The notes: generated by a model from the sequence alone, not told the origin. Positions 16,142 to 25,062 are shown, numbered from the stretch's first letter. The stretch is DNA of 64,000 nt from UBA525 sp964589765 (GCA_964589765.1 CAZPUM010000002.1:18910-82909), one strand, 5' to 3'. Numbers and translations: made by a program.

Positions 16142-16993
16142 TCAAAAGAATATTGGAGTAACCCATACTTCAAGTACCCCTGCTACAAAGCACATCAACA
16201 GAGCTATCAGTAACAAGTCTGCTGAATCCAACAAAACGTGTTCGAATTTTCTGGTCGTCATATCATGTCTTACAACGGCTATTGAGATTATTCCGCCAGC
16301 AAGACCTGCTACAAAATAGGCAGCTATCTCAGGTATTCCATGTATAACATAACGCAAAAGGGCGTAACTAACAACCTGGAAGTACCCTCCTGCAACGGCC
16401 AGGCCTGTGTGATTAGCAATCTCAGCCAGTCCTGTTCTCATTATGTTACCGATTGCTGCACCAATTATACTGGCGTTCCACGCCAAAATAAATATGGCCC
16501 CTGCCCCATATAGGAAACTGAACAGGATACAAAATACCAGCACCCTTACGTTGTTAAGGAATATTCTGGAGAATGTTCCTACATCTGTTGAGAACATCCC
16601 CGTTGCATGCCCATTAATCGCTTGTATGGTGTCTCTTTGAGCTTCAAATAAGGTCGCAGACATATCCGCTGGTAAAAATGTGTACCAGATTGCAAAGCCA
16701 ACGGCCATACCAACAAACATCCAGATAAAACTGGACAGCGCTTTAGAGTGTTCTTTCAACAACCACGTTTCTTCCATCCCCTCGAGGTCTTTCTCTTCCT
16801 CCATCACAGTCAATTGGTAGACCAAAGGAAGAGCAGCCATTGTTACTAGAAACACAGAAGTCATACTTGCGTACGCTTTAAACACCGCAAAAGCCAGAAA
16901 AACAGCTATTGTCGTGTAGATAAAACCAAGTACGGCTGTTTTCCAAGGTTTCTGTTCCGCCTGAAAGGCCGAAAGAATATTTTCGACTACCAC
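16142..16993 (-). CDS. SpoIIM/DUF95-family integral membrane protein
   Basis: A 283-residue polytopic membrane protein of the stage II sporulation protein M-like family, common in archaea and of unknown biochemical function. About six hydrophobic helices are visible. Family features include FLNNVRVLVFCILFSFLYG followed by NASIIGAAIG, and IPEIAAYFVAGLAGG near the C-terminal third. The name comes from a Bacillus peptidoglycan-remodelling protein; archaea lack that process, so the role here is open. GTG at 16993 is the start, with a TTTAAATAT box at 17012-17020 placed for leaderless transcription. It converges on the RPA-like gene with no intervening bases. Confidence 0.85.
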   Translation of the reverse strand: MVVENILSAFQAEQKPWKTAVLGFIYTTIAVFLAFAVFKAYASMTSVFLVTMAALPLVYQLTVMEEEKDLEGMEETWLLKEHSKALSSFIWMFVGMAVGFAIWYTFLPADMSATLFEAQRDTIQAINGHATGMFSTDVGTFSRIFLNNVRVLVFCILFSFLYGAGAIFILAWNASIIGAAIGNIMRTGLAEIANHTGLAVAGGYFQVVSYALLRYVIHGIPEIAAYFVAGLAGGIISIAVVRHDMTTRKFEHVLLDSADLLLIALLMCFVAGVLEVWVTPIFF

Positions 16994-17011
16994 ACTCCAT
17001 CTCGTCTACGT

Positions 17012-17047
17012 CGATATTTAAAGGTTATAGCCCCTGAAGATTTATAA
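17012..17047. promoter_or_regulatory. Divergent promoters of the SpoIIM-like and aIF2-beta genes
   Basis: The minus strand carries a TTTAAATAT-like box at about 17012-17020 for the SpoIIM-like gene. The plus strand carries TTTATAAAC at about 17040-17048, 28-30 bp before the aIF2-beta ATG. Both spacings predict leaderless messages. Confidence 0.55.
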
Positions 17048-17069
17048 ACCCCTTGTCAATCCGAATATT

Positions 17070-17477
17070 ATGGATTACGAAGAGATGCTCGAACGCGCCA
17101 AGGAAATTCTCCCTGACGAGTCAGAAGAGACCAGCAGGTTCGAGATTCCAAAAGTTAAGGGTCACGTCGAGGGAGCCAAGACAATCATCAATAATTGGCA
17201 CCAAATAGCGACCTCTCTGAGACGCAAGCCTGAACACATGCTTAAGTATGTTCAGAAGGAGATGGCAACTCCTGGAGAGATTATCAAGGATTCTGTTGTT
17301 TTCGGAAGCAAACTGATAGCGGGAAAAATAAATGAAAAAATCGAGCAGTATGCTCAGGATTTCGTAATCTGTCCGACCTGTGGCAAACCTGACACCAAAC
17401 TAAGTAAAGAAGCAGGCGTGTTCTTCCTGACTTGTCAGGCATGTGGTTCAAAGAACAGCATCAGGTCCAAAATCTAA
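17070..17477 (+). CDS. Translation initiation factor aIF2 subunit beta
   Basis: The beta subunit of archaeal initiation factor 2, which carries initiator Met-tRNA to the small ribosomal subunit. The 135-residue length is standard. The core shows the PGEIIKD-like segment and a helix (HMLKYVQKEMATPGE) typical of the family. The C-terminal zinc ribbon is complete: C101, C104, C122, C125 in CPTCGK and TCQACGS. The ATG at 17070 follows a TATA box by about 28 bp, consistent with a leaderless mRNA. It is the first gene of a densely packed six-gene unit. The alpha and gamma subunits are not in the window. Confidence 0.95.
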   Translation: MDYEEMLERAKEILPDESEETSRFEIPKVKGHVEGAKTIINNWHQIATSLRRKPEHMLKYVQKEMATPGEIIKDSVVFGSKLIAGKINEKIEQYAQDFVICPTCGKPDTKLSKEAGVFFLTCQACGSKNSIRSKI

Positions 17478-17503
17478 TTATACTTGTTACGAATGCCAAT
17501 TTT

Positions 17504-17926
17504 ATGGAGATTAATACAAGTAACCTTTCTAGCATTCTACAGGCTGAAAATCTTGTTGTTGTCAGAAAGATAAGAGTTCCTAAAGCGGTTCAGATAGACC
17601 GACATCCTATGATTAAGACCTCTAATTCCCTCCCTTTCTTTTACTCGCCTCATGGCCACACAGTTATTGACCCTGTTGAGCTTAAAATTTACAGGATTGA
17701 GCGCGCACCCCACGGGATACTTAGCGAAATCAACAGTTCTGATGACCTATTCGCGTCTTTTAGCACACCTTGGGATGTTTTGGGTGCTTTTTACGAGTTA
17801 GGATACAAATTTAGAAAAAAAGTGACAAGAGAAAATCAACAACAAGCACTCTTTGACGATATCTATTCAAGAGTTCATGAAAATAAAGGAAATCCTTTAG
17901 GACTTGGAGGGACATACAATGGTTGA
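17504..17926 (+). CDS. Unknown protein A, paralogue of the next gene
   Basis: No known family is recognised. The frame is open back to 17432, but the ATG at 17504 lies just after the aIF2-beta stop and gives a 140-residue product without a long overlap. Residues in the middle and C-terminal half (HTVIDPVELKIYRIERAP, then FYELGYKFRKK) align with the neighbour (PVVVDQLKMKLRRIVEIP, then FIDQGYGFRST), so the two are diverged tandem duplicates. There are no membrane segments or metal-site motifs. The product is probably soluble. It overlaps the next gene by 8 bp. Confidence 0.6.
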   Translation: MEINTSNLSSILQAENLVVVRKIRVPKAVQIDRHPMIKTSNSLPFFYSPHGHTVIDPVELKIYRIERAPHGILSEINSSDDLFASFSTPWDVLGAFYELGYKFRKKVTRENQQQALFDDIYSRVHENKGNPLGLGGTYNG

Positions 17927-18446
17927 AATAATACGAAACGGATACAATTATTATGATATAAATCAAATATTGAATCATAAGTTTTCAGAGGGCATGATTA
18001 TTGGTCCTGATAAAAAAGTGGAGGACCCACCAACAATAAAAGTTTACCACAGGGTTCCATTTGTTCTTACTGATGTTGGCCCTGTTGTGGTTGACCAGCT
18101 CAAAATGAAACTTAGAAGAATAGTTGAAATCCCTGAAAAAGTCATCAATAACTTAGATAGTCAAAACGACAGATACCGCATTCGTGGAACAAGAGAAGAG
18201 GTTTTTGACTGGTTTATTGACCAAGGGTACGGCTTCAGAAGTACTCCTGTTAAACCTAGAGATATGCCTGACTTTCTCTGCGAGATTGCGGAAAACAACG
18301 AACGCAATAGAACTGTTGATAATGTTAGCGGAGGAGTCCCAATAAGAAGATGGGGTTCACACATAGACAGAATAAGAGTGTGGTGGAACCCTGAAAGCTC
18401 TTTTGAGTGGTTCTGTCGACAAGCCGAACGCGATTGGAGATATTAA
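17919..18446 (+). CDS. Unknown protein B, paralogue of the preceding gene
   Basis: A 175-residue protein of unknown function, homologous to protein A over the strand VVVDQLKMKLRRI and the segment FDWFIDQGYGFR. It has an extra C-terminal extension rich in Trp and Arg (RRWGSHIDRIRVWW, then WFCRQAERDWRY), which could bind nucleic acid; that is inference. The ATG at 17919 is chosen over an earlier in-frame ATG at 17904 because GGAGG at 17906-17910 has ideal spacing to it. Its stop TAA overlaps the next start (TAATG). Confidence 0.65.
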   Translation: MVEIIRNGYNYYDINQILNHKFSEGMIIGPDKKVEDPPTIKVYHRVPFVLTDVGPVVVDQLKMKLRRIVEIPEKVINNLDSQNDRYRIRGTREEVFDWFIDQGYGFRSTPVKPRDMPDFLCEIAENNERNRTVDNVSGGVPIRRWGSHIDRIRVWWNPESSFEWFCRQAERDWRY

Positions 18447-18961
18447 TGGTCTACTATTATCTTGATATCGAGACTTACAGCAAGGGGGATGCGCCTGACC
18501 CTACAGAAGACTCTATTGTAACAATAATATTCTGCGCTATAGACCCAAAAACAGGCAAACGCCTGCAGGAACCAGTCCTCCTAAAGGCCTGGGAACAGTC
18601 TGAAAAAGAACTGGTTGAAACACTTGGCAAGCGAATGCTTGGAAATTCTCATTGGGATTTTATTCCTGTGGGATTCAATACTCTTTTCGACCTTTGGATG
18701 CTCAAGGCCAAGTTCAAGAAATATCTTGACATTGACCTTGGAGAAAAATTTTATCTAGAAAGGCCCTATCTTGACCTGAAGCACACTGCCGTTCTAGCCA
18801 ATCAAGGCAAGTTCAAAGGTGTCAAGCTGGGTTCTTCAGGAAATCCTGTTAGAGACTGGTACGAGTACCAGGATTATTCCAGCATTGAAAATTACTGCCT
18901 TGAAAAGCTTGAGAAATTTCTAGGTGCGTATGCAGTATGGGTTAAGAGGTTAGAAGAGTGA
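18446..18961 (+). CDS. DnaQ/RNase H-like 3'-5' exonuclease domain protein
   Basis: A 171-residue protein with the exonuclease fold. YYLDIETYS at the N-terminus gives the ExoI D-x-E metal pair. FIPVGFNTLFDLWML gives an ExoII-like N-x-x-x-D motif. YSSIENYCLEKLEKF near the C-terminus fits the third helix, with a conserved Tyr and possible acidic residue. It resembles predicted exonucleases related to the proofreading domain of PolB. The start at 18446 directly overlaps the preceding stop, so translation is coupled; an extended form from 18407 is unlikely. A role in DNA repair or RNA processing is plausible next to the tag glycosylase two genes downstream. Confidence 0.7.
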   Translation: MVYYYLDIETYSKGDAPDPTEDSIVTIIFCAIDPKTGKRLQEPVLLKAWEQSEKELVETLGKRMLGNSHWDFIPVGFNTLFDLWMLKAKFKKYLDIDLGEKFYLERPYLDLKHTAVLANQGKFKGVKLGSSGNPVRDWYEYQDYSSIENYCLEKLEKFLGAYAVWVKRLEE

Positions 18962-19395
18962 ACCTGCCCAGGGATATTGAAGAGGCACTCTTGTATGTCT
19001 ACCCTTTCATCAAAGACCTGAACTATAACATTACAGGGAGCGTTGCTCTTGTTCTCCAGGGCTTTGATTTCAAAATAGGGGATTTGGATTTTATTCTGAA
19101 AGAACCTCCTTCAGAAGAGTTGTTGAGTAAGTTTCCAGAGTTTAAAGAGGGAATATCAAAATTGGGAAGTCATCGATGGTACGCAAACTACAAAGGTGTT
19201 AAAATTGATTTTGTATTAGATCCTGAAAGGTACAACCCCGAACCATTAATTGTTGAATACTCCGGAAGGATTCTTTATCTGCAGACATCTCAGAAGATAA
19301 AATCTTTGTATCTGGAGCTTGGAAAAAATGACAAGGTGAAAATGATTGAAGAACAAGAGATGCGAATGGGTAACAACAGACCCTCTGATGATTAA
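18958..19395 (+). CDS. Nucleotidyltransferase-like protein
   Basis: A 145-residue protein with the beginning of a nucleotidyltransferase fold: ITGSVALVLQGF followed by GDLDFIL matches the GS-x(n)-D-x-D pattern, and KIDFVLDP could supply the third acidic residue. Such proteins transfer nucleotides to small molecules or proteins, or act as minimal MNT-type antitoxins. No HEPN partner is seen next door, so the toxin-antitoxin reading is not supported. The start is GTG at 18958, overlapping the previous stop (GTGA). The 3' end overlaps tag by 50 bp, which is unusual but supported by both protein sequences. Confidence 0.6.
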   Translation: MNLPRDIEEALLYVYPFIKDLNYNITGSVALVLQGFDFKIGDLDFILKEPPSEELLSKFPEFKEGISKLGSHRWYANYKGVKIDFVLDPERYNPEPLIVEYSGRILYLQTSQKIKSLYLELGKNDKVKMIEEQEMRMGNNRPSDD

Positions 19396-19897
19396 ATATC
19401 ATGATGAAGAATGGGGGATTCCAGTTCACGACGACAATAAGCTGTTTGAATTCATAGTACTTGAGGGAGCTCAGGCGGGGCTCTCATGGTCAACAGTTCT
19501 AAAAAAGCGAGAAAACTATAGAAAAGCGTTCGAAGGATTTAATCCAAAAATTGTGGCTAAATTTGACAATAAAATCAAGAAATTACTCGAAAACAAAGGA
19601 ATTATCAGAAACAAACTCAAAATAGAATCAGCAATAACCAACGCTAGAGCGTTCTTGGAAGTTCAGAAGGAGTTTGGTTCATTCAATAATTACATATGGT
19701 CTTTTGTCAACAACAAACCAGTTCAGAACAGTTTCAGAACCATTAATGACATACCTGCCAAAACAGAATTATCTGATAAAATAAGTAAAGACCTAAAGAA
19801 GCGCGGATTCAAGTTTGTTGGTCCCACCATAACTTACGCATTCATGCAGGCCATAGGAATGGTAAATGACCACACAACAGATTGTTTCAGACACTAA
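19346..19897 (+). CDS. tag: DNA-3-methyladenine glycosylase I (Tag)
   Basis: The base-excision enzyme that removes 3-methyladenine from alkylated DNA. The protein is close to bacterial Tag throughout: KRCEW and YHDEEWGIPVHDD at the N-terminus, the helix-hairpin region LEGAQAGLSWSTVLKKRENY with the catalytic Glu, and DHTTDCFRH at the end. Zinc-snap residues C6, H19 and the C-terminal His/Cys pair are present. The 183-residue length is standard. Translation must start at TTG 19346, because TGA immediately precedes it in frame and no later start retains the essential Cys. Tag is more common in bacteria than archaea, so transfer is possible. Confidence 0.93.
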   Translation: MKNKRCEWVTTDPLMIKYHDEEWGIPVHDDNKLFEFIVLEGAQAGLSWSTVLKKRENYRKAFEGFNPKIVAKFDNKIKKLLENKGIIRNKLKIESAITNARAFLEVQKEFGSFNNYIWSFVNNKPVQNSFRTINDIPAKTELSDKISKDLKKRGFKFVGPTITYAFMQAIGMVNDHTTDCFRH

Positions 19898-20157
19898 TCA
19901 TCACGCCGTTTAGGTCGCATCCATTTGACCGTTCCAACAAGGAACAAAACTGAGGCGGCAGTGAACAAAAAAAGAATTGCTATTGAACTCCCTTGAGCAA
20001 GATAACCATACTCTGAACCTGCGCCATGTGAACTCATCTCTTTTGTAACAGAAAGAGTGTTTTTGAAAACCATAAACCCTGCTGTTAGTATGGCTCCAAA
20101 TATCAAAAAAATCACAACATAAACTGAAAGCATGCTCATAATACTTATCCGAACCAT
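19894..20157 (-). CDS. Small two-helix membrane protein, unknown
   Basis: An 87-residue protein with two hydrophobic helices (about residues 9-30 and 58-77) flanking a polar loop, ending in basic residues (KWMRPKRRDD). No family is recognised. ATG 20157 overlaps the last codons of DP2 by 13 bp, so the gene probably depends on DP2 translation. ATGs at 20139 or 20133 are alternatives. Its 3' end overlaps the convergent tag gene by 4 bp. Confidence 0.55.
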   Translation of the reverse strand: MVRISIMSMLSVYVVIFLIFGAILTAGFMVFKNTLSVTKEMSSHGAGSEYGYLAQGSSIAILFLFTAASVLFLVGTVKWMRPKRRDD

Positions 20158-23100
20158 TTTCCTAACCCTTCCTGTACCTCTTTATCCTTGCCAAACAAGT
20201 CCTCAACCTTTCGTTTGAGCAATTGTAAATCTTGTTTAACATAGAAGGGAACATTATAAGCATTTGCCAAACTGAGGCTGGGTTCCAGGTATTTCACAAT
20301 ACTGCCCTCTGAAATGGTGAAAACAATCTTTCCATTACATACAGTACACCTACCTATTAGAGGAGGTCTTCTAAACTTCTCGTTACAAGTTACACATCGC
20401 CACTCTTGTTGTGTATATTTACGCAGATTTCCTTTGATATCACGAATAAAGTGTTTCTCAATAACAAGGGTGGCAACACCTGCTTCATCGCAGGCCTGTA
20501 TCTTCTCTGCGAGAACCATCTGTCCTTCCAGTTTCTCCTGCATGGATGGAAGGATTTTGTAGGCAGAACAGAGTACTCCAGCATTTAGGCTGGTTGTGTC
20601 ATGGGTGAAACCCATTCCCTCAAACTGTTCTGGTTTCCCCAGATGAGCTCCTATCAGGTCAATCTCGATGTCGTAAGGCTTCTTGTATTCAAGAGCTAGG
20701 TTGTACATCTCCAAGGGGTAGTTCCATACTCTGTCTACATTGAATGCCATGTCATCAACGGCCGCAGGGTCAAGGATGTATGTGACTACAAGAGGTGCGT
20801 CCATTGTACTTCCTCTTGTTTCAGGCAAAAACTTTGGGCTGAAGTTCAGAAACACATCCATAAGTAGAATTATACAACTCTCGTCTCCGTCACAGTCCCG
20901 TCGCATCGCTGCGTGGTAAAGAGGGTGTGCTAGGAATCCTTGGGTTTTACTGAAACCAATAATCCTTCCAACAATGCCTGCTGAGGTGTGTGGCGCAAGC
21001 CCAACTATGTAGTGTCCCACCAACTCCTCTTTTGACTTCAGATTGTAGTATGATTTCTGACCATAAAGTTTTTTCAGGCTCTCATCTATAAATTTGGTTG
21101 TTCGGAACAATACCTCATCACACGGTTCGTCAGGATATCCTGGAGCATCACAACACGGAATCACAACATCCTGTGGTTTTAGTTCTAAAATTTGTTCAGG
21201 GTCTGTTAATGGCTTGTTGTGTACATCATGAGTGTAGCCTAACTCAATGAGTTTTTCAATAGGAACACTGACCTCTGCGGGTTTAAAGTGTGTTAGTGTG
21301 ACTTCAGAACAATCATACCTTGTTGTACCATCTTTATTTACTGTAATCTCATACTTTGCTCTCAGTATCCCTTTTGCGGGGTGTTCTGGTATGTGACTTC
21401 TGTTTGCTGTCCCTCTAACTCCTTTAATTAAATCTGGATAAATTTTGAATTTAAGTTTATCAAGAGATGCTTGAAAAATATCTCTTATCTGAATTGATTG
21501 TCTGGCACACAACACCTCTATTTTTGTGCCGTCATACCTCTCTATTGTGCGCGTTTTTTGTTCTGTTTCGGAATCACAATAGAAACATTTTTTCATAACA
21601 CTTGCTTTGTCACACTCTTTACAGTGTCTCAACGGGAAATCGGCAGTCACTTTTCCTTTCTGTATTGCTTCCTGGAAGCTTCTCAAACGGCCTCCTTCTT
21701 CACCTATGGGAAAAAGTGTGTGTGGACTTCCTGTCAATTTTCTCATCTTTGCTTTTTCAGGTCGCCCCATTCTTGCACCTATGAAAGTCCCTCCTTTGTC
21801 TCTTAGTTTGAATGGTGCTTGTCCCTGAACGAATTCAAGAGTGTGGAAAGCATCGTGGTCTTCCATAAACCTGTCCAGTTTGGTTATTGCATCCGCGAGT
21901 TTGTCCTCAGATGATAATCCAAGAGTATCAACAACACATTGCCAAACATCTTGTTGAATTCCTGCGGTTTTTCCTGTCGGGCTGTGAATAACTTTGTGAG
22001 GAACTCCAAGAATTTCTAAAGTCTCTTTTTTCTCTCTGTTCTCTATTCTAACCGTTTTATTCTGTAAATCTATTGATTCCAAAAGTATCTTCAGCTGGTC
22101 TGGATGAATTACATTCCAAAAGTAAGTCCATCCTGGATGAAGAGGTGTGTCTGTCGTGATAGCAACTTTCTTTGCCTCTTCATAGCTTAGGCCTGTGCGC
22201 AGAGGGTCCACTGTGACTTCTTTCCATCTTTCTTCTGAAAGACCTGTGTTTTTTCCAGATAGAACAACCTCTTGAACCCACCATTCCTGACAATACCCTG
22301 CTGGAACAAGGTTGTGGTTTCTGTCATAAAAATCTCCATAGTTTATCAGTACGTCCCCTAGATAGATTATTTTTTTGATTTGATTTTTGTACTTGATGGC
22401 ATCTTCCTCTCTATTAAGCTGGAGAACGGTTCCATCTGTTAAGCGGACAATAGGTCCATCAATAGTATCGCAAGGCATGAAAGCTGCTGCTTTTCCAGGC
22501 CTTTCAACTTTGAGTTGTGTTGCACTGGCAATATAATCCCCTAGGACATGCATTGTTGAAGGATGAATGGCCTGACCTGAATAACCTGAAGCACGAGACC
22601 TTCCGTATCTAAGTCTGAATCCCCCTGGTTTCAAAGGATATGCTAAAACAGGACGGCCCGCTACCAGGTCTTTGATATAAGTATAGTCTGGTGTTATTTT
22701 TACATCTGATGATTCTGCTTTCTGACCTGCTGATTTTACTTTTTTCTGAAGTTTAACGAAATCGCCCATAAATTTCCAGTGTCCCATATCAAACTCTTCT
22801 CCCCATTTTGAGAGTTGCTTCCATATTTTTGGTCCTTTCAGGGGAATACATGAACTGTGAATAAGACAGTATCCCGAGCGAATCTGGTTGGTGTTGACCC
22901 TTGGTAAATCCTTAAGACCTGCATTTGACACTTCAAACTTCTCTGATGGGTCTCCTGAAATTTCAACAGGCAGGTTTTTCATCAGGAACTCTGATTCTTT
23001 TTCGCTCGGGTGGTATTGTAAGTTTGTAACATATGTATGGTAATCAGAAAGTTCTGCAGCACATCTGTGAATCTCTTTCTCGGTAGGGTCGTAGGTTGCG

Positions 23101-23651
23101 TAACCCATTTTGTTTCTTACGTAGTCTGCAATCAGAACACAGACTGCTGCCGCGGTTCCCCCTGCGTTCCTGATTGGTCCTGAAAAGTTCAGACAAAAAT
23201 ACTTTCCTTTGCCATCAAGTCTGTCTTTCAACTCAATTGTTGTGAGTCCCTCAAGAGGGGCAGACACAACCCCTAGTGTTAGATATGCGAATCCAACTCT
23301 AACACCGACCTCTATAGCTTCTAAATCAGTTTCAAACTTACAGTATTTCTGCTGGGCAACTTCAAGCGCGATTGTGAAACAGACTCTCCAATCTAGAATT
23401 CCATACTTTGCTTCTAATTCTTCGATTCTTTTTTCGATTCCTGCCTTTTTTACTTGTGGGGCGGCCACACTTATGAGTCCTATAACTCTTTCTGCCAGAG
23501 TTCTTGCAAGAGTGACTCCTACTTGGTCTTCTGGGTCGTATCCTTTTTTCCTTGCTTTCTCCGCGAGGTTTAGTGCTTTGTGACAATCCTTTTTCATTAT
23601 CTGGAAGTAGTTTGTCATCTCTTCACTTGACACCACGCCCAGTTCATTCAT
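20145..23651 (-). CDS. polC: DNA polymerase D large subunit DP2
   Basis: The catalytic subunit of the archaeal-specific family D replicative polymerase. The catalytic aspartates appear in MRRDCDGDESCIILLMD near residue 915. Conserved segments include FSGPIRNAGGTAAAV and GRSRASGYSGQAIHP. Zinc-binding pairs are CKECDK/CFYCDS and, near the C-terminus, CVTCNE/CTVCNG. At 1168 residues it is normal length and has no intein. The ATG at 23651 is chosen because GGAGG precedes it at the proper distance; an upstream in-frame TTG at 23666 overlaps that site. It overlaps the end of DP1 by 8 bp, so the two subunits are translationally coupled. Confidence 0.97.
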   Translation of the reverse strand: MNELGVVSSEEMTNYFQIMKKDCHKALNLAEKARKKGYDPEDQVGVTLARTLAERVIGLISVAAPQVKKAGIEKRIEELEAKYGILDWRVCFTIALEVAQQKYCKFETDLEAIEVGVRVGFAYLTLGVVSAPLEGLTTIELKDRLDGKGKYFCLNFSGPIRNAGGTAAAVCVLIADYVRNKMGYATYDPTEKEIHRCAAELSDYHTYVTNLQYHPSEKESEFLMKNLPVEISGDPSEKFEVSNAGLKDLPRVNTNQIRSGYCLIHSSCIPLKGPKIWKQLSKWGEEFDMGHWKFMGDFVKLQKKVKSAGQKAESSDVKITPDYTYIKDLVAGRPVLAYPLKPGGFRLRYGRSRASGYSGQAIHPSTMHVLGDYIASATQLKVERPGKAAAFMPCDTIDGPIVRLTDGTVLQLNREEDAIKYKNQIKKIIYLGDVLINYGDFYDRNHNLVPAGYCQEWWVQEVVLSGKNTGLSEERWKEVTVDPLRTGLSYEEAKKVAITTDTPLHPGWTYFWNVIHPDQLKILLESIDLQNKTVRIENREKKETLEILGVPHKVIHSPTGKTAGIQQDVWQCVVDTLGLSSEDKLADAITKLDRFMEDHDAFHTLEFVQGQAPFKLRDKGGTFIGARMGRPEKAKMRKLTGSPHTLFPIGEEGGRLRSFQEAIQKGKVTADFPLRHCKECDKASVMKKCFYCDSETEQKTRTIERYDGTKIEVLCARQSIQIRDIFQASLDKLKFKIYPDLIKGVRGTANRSHIPEHPAKGILRAKYEITVNKDGTTRYDCSEVTLTHFKPAEVSVPIEKLIELGYTHDVHNKPLTDPEQILELKPQDVVIPCCDAPGYPDEPCDEVLFRTTKFIDESLKKLYGQKSYYNLKSKEELVGHYIVGLAPHTSAGIVGRIIGFSKTQGFLAHPLYHAAMRRDCDGDESCIILLMDVFLNFSPKFLPETRGSTMDAPLVVTYILDPAAVDDMAFNVDRVWNYPLEMYNLALEYKKPYDIEIDLIGAHLGKPEQFEGMGFTHDTTSLNAGVLCSAYKILPSMQEKLEGQMVLAEKIQACDEAGVATLVIEKHFIRDIKGNLRKYTQQEWRCVTCNEKFRRPPLIGRCTVCNGKIVFTISEGSIVKYLEPSLSLANAYNVPFYVKQDLQLLKRKVEDLFGKDKEVQEGLGKWFG

Positions 23652-25062
23652 CTTTATTTCCTCCAAAGTTGAAGTTCATTATTTTCAATTGTCTGTTCTT
23701 GAGATTTAACATAGGAAGTTTAGCAGGCTCTGCCTGGAGACCCCTTCTTATTTGTTCGTCACTTAAAGAGTTCCAGGCACCACAGTTCAGTATTGTTACA
23801 CCATTATATGTGTCATGTGCTATTCTGTGAATGTGTCCTGTGACAAAAATATCAGGTATTTTGTCAATCACCATGGGGTCTTCATCAGGGTCAGGAACGT
23901 ATGTGTTGCTCCCGTGAGATGGGGCAAGGTGTCTTTTCTTAAGCAACACTTTCATTATATCGTCTGAACAGGCCTGTCCTCCTTTTTCTCTTATAGGTTG
24001 TATTGTGTCTGAATAGTAAATCAGACTGTATCCGTGATAGAGTAGCAAGTCAAACCCAGGAAAATCTTTTGTTTGAGCTATGTTAACCATTGAGGGGTTG
24101 CTTGTTATTGTGACATTTGGCAGTTCGTATAATTTTTTTGCTATATCTTTGTATAGTGGTAGCTGTGGCTCTTGTAGTCTTCCTATGTCGTGGTTTCCAC
24201 CAATCATCAAAATCTGTATGTGTTCAGGTATCATCTTAATGTACCTAGCAAGTTCATCATACTGTTTTTGTACATCAATAAATCCTTCTTTTTGGTCTAG
24301 GTGTTGATTAGGATATACTCCTGCACCATGAACCAAATCTCCTATTAGAACCACATAACTTACTTTGGATGCTGTGTGTTTTTGCTCTTCGTTTCCTAGC
24401 TTTCCGTTTAACCACATTATCAAGTGTTCAAACTCTTGTTGCATGAATAGTTTGGCTCCAACCTCAATATCTCCTACAAATACAACATATTCTTCCTTTG
24501 GTCCTTTCTTTAACTCTTTATGTAGAGGAATATCTGGGAAAAACAATTTTTCTGCAAATATTCTTCCATTTGATGTCTGTCCGACAATTCCTATACACTC
24601 GTCTAGAACTATCTCTTTTGCCTGTTCAATAAGTTCTCTGTTGTTAGCATTTATCCACACATCAATCATCCCTGTTGGGTCTTCCATTTTCAGCGAGATA
24701 TGTTTGTTTTTTGTCTCGTTTTTATCATTGACAAGTCCAATCAAGGAAACTCTTTCTCTTTCTCTTTTCCCTATAAGTCTGTTTATGCTTGTGATACTTT
24801 GGAGTTCTTTTCTTGTTCTCAGAATACTGCCTATTTGTTCATACCTTTTTTTGAAGTGTTTGACAAAGTCTTGAACATTCCATTTTTTTGGTGGTTTTGT
24901 GTAGTTCTGAATTATTTTTACAGAACCTCTTTTGGGGCCTTCCAGTTTTCGGAGTTCTGATATGATTTTTTGTTTGTCTTTTAGAAGTTCAGGGTCTAGT
25001 AAAATATCCTTATCTATGGCTATGTTTACCAGTTCTTGTATAGAAAGCTGTTCGTACGCCAT
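23644..25062 (-). CDS. polB: DNA polymerase D small subunit DP1 (Mre11-like exonuclease)
   Basis: The proofreading subunit of DNA polymerase D. An N-terminal helical region and OB fold (about residues 90-180) lead into a calcineurin-like phosphoesterase domain: GDIEVGAK (motif I, about 197), LIGDLVHGAG (motif II), IGGNHDIG (motif III, about 287), LLYHGYS (motif IV) and GHIHR (motif V, about 410). In motif I the usual D-x-H reads D-I-E, so one expected metal-ligand histidine is replaced by Glu. The length of 472 residues is usual. The ATG at 25062 has GGGAG upstream, so the longer frame from 25128 is not preferred. The extreme C-terminus (NFNFGG) may be the PCNA- or DP2-contacting tail. Confidence 0.95.
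   Translation of the reverse strand: MAYEQLSIQELVNIAIDKDILLDPELLKDKQKIISELRKLEGPKRGSVKIIQNYTKPPKKWNVQDFVKHFKKRYEQIGSILRTRKELQSITSINRLIGKRERERVSLIGLVNDKNETKNKHISLKMEDPTGMIDVWINANNRELIEQAKEIVLDECIGIVGQTSNGRIFAEKLFFPDIPLHKELKKGPKEEYVVFVGDIEVGAKLFMQQEFEHLIMWLNGKLGNEEQKHTASKVSYVVLIGDLVHGAGVYPNQHLDQKEGFIDVQKQYDELARYIKMIPEHIQILMIGGNHDIGRLQEPQLPLYKDIAKKLYELPNVTITSNPSMVNIAQTKDFPGFDLLLYHGYSLIYYSDTIQPIREKGGQACSDDIMKVLLKKRHLAPSHGSNTYVPDPDEDPMVIDKIPDIFVTGHIHRIAHDTYNGVTILNCGAWNSLSDEQIRRGLQAEPAKLPMLNLKNRQLKIMNFNFGGNKDE

Noticed and set aside
17432..17503. N-terminal extension of unknown protein A overlapping aIF2-beta
   Set aside because: The extension would be read in the zinc-ribbon coding region of aIF2-beta. 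The ATG at 17504 just after the stop is more plausible.
18958..19395. MNT/HEPN toxin-antitoxin pair
   Set aside because: The nucleotidyltransferase-like gene has no HEPN neighbour; adjacent genes are an exonuclease and a DNA glycosylase.
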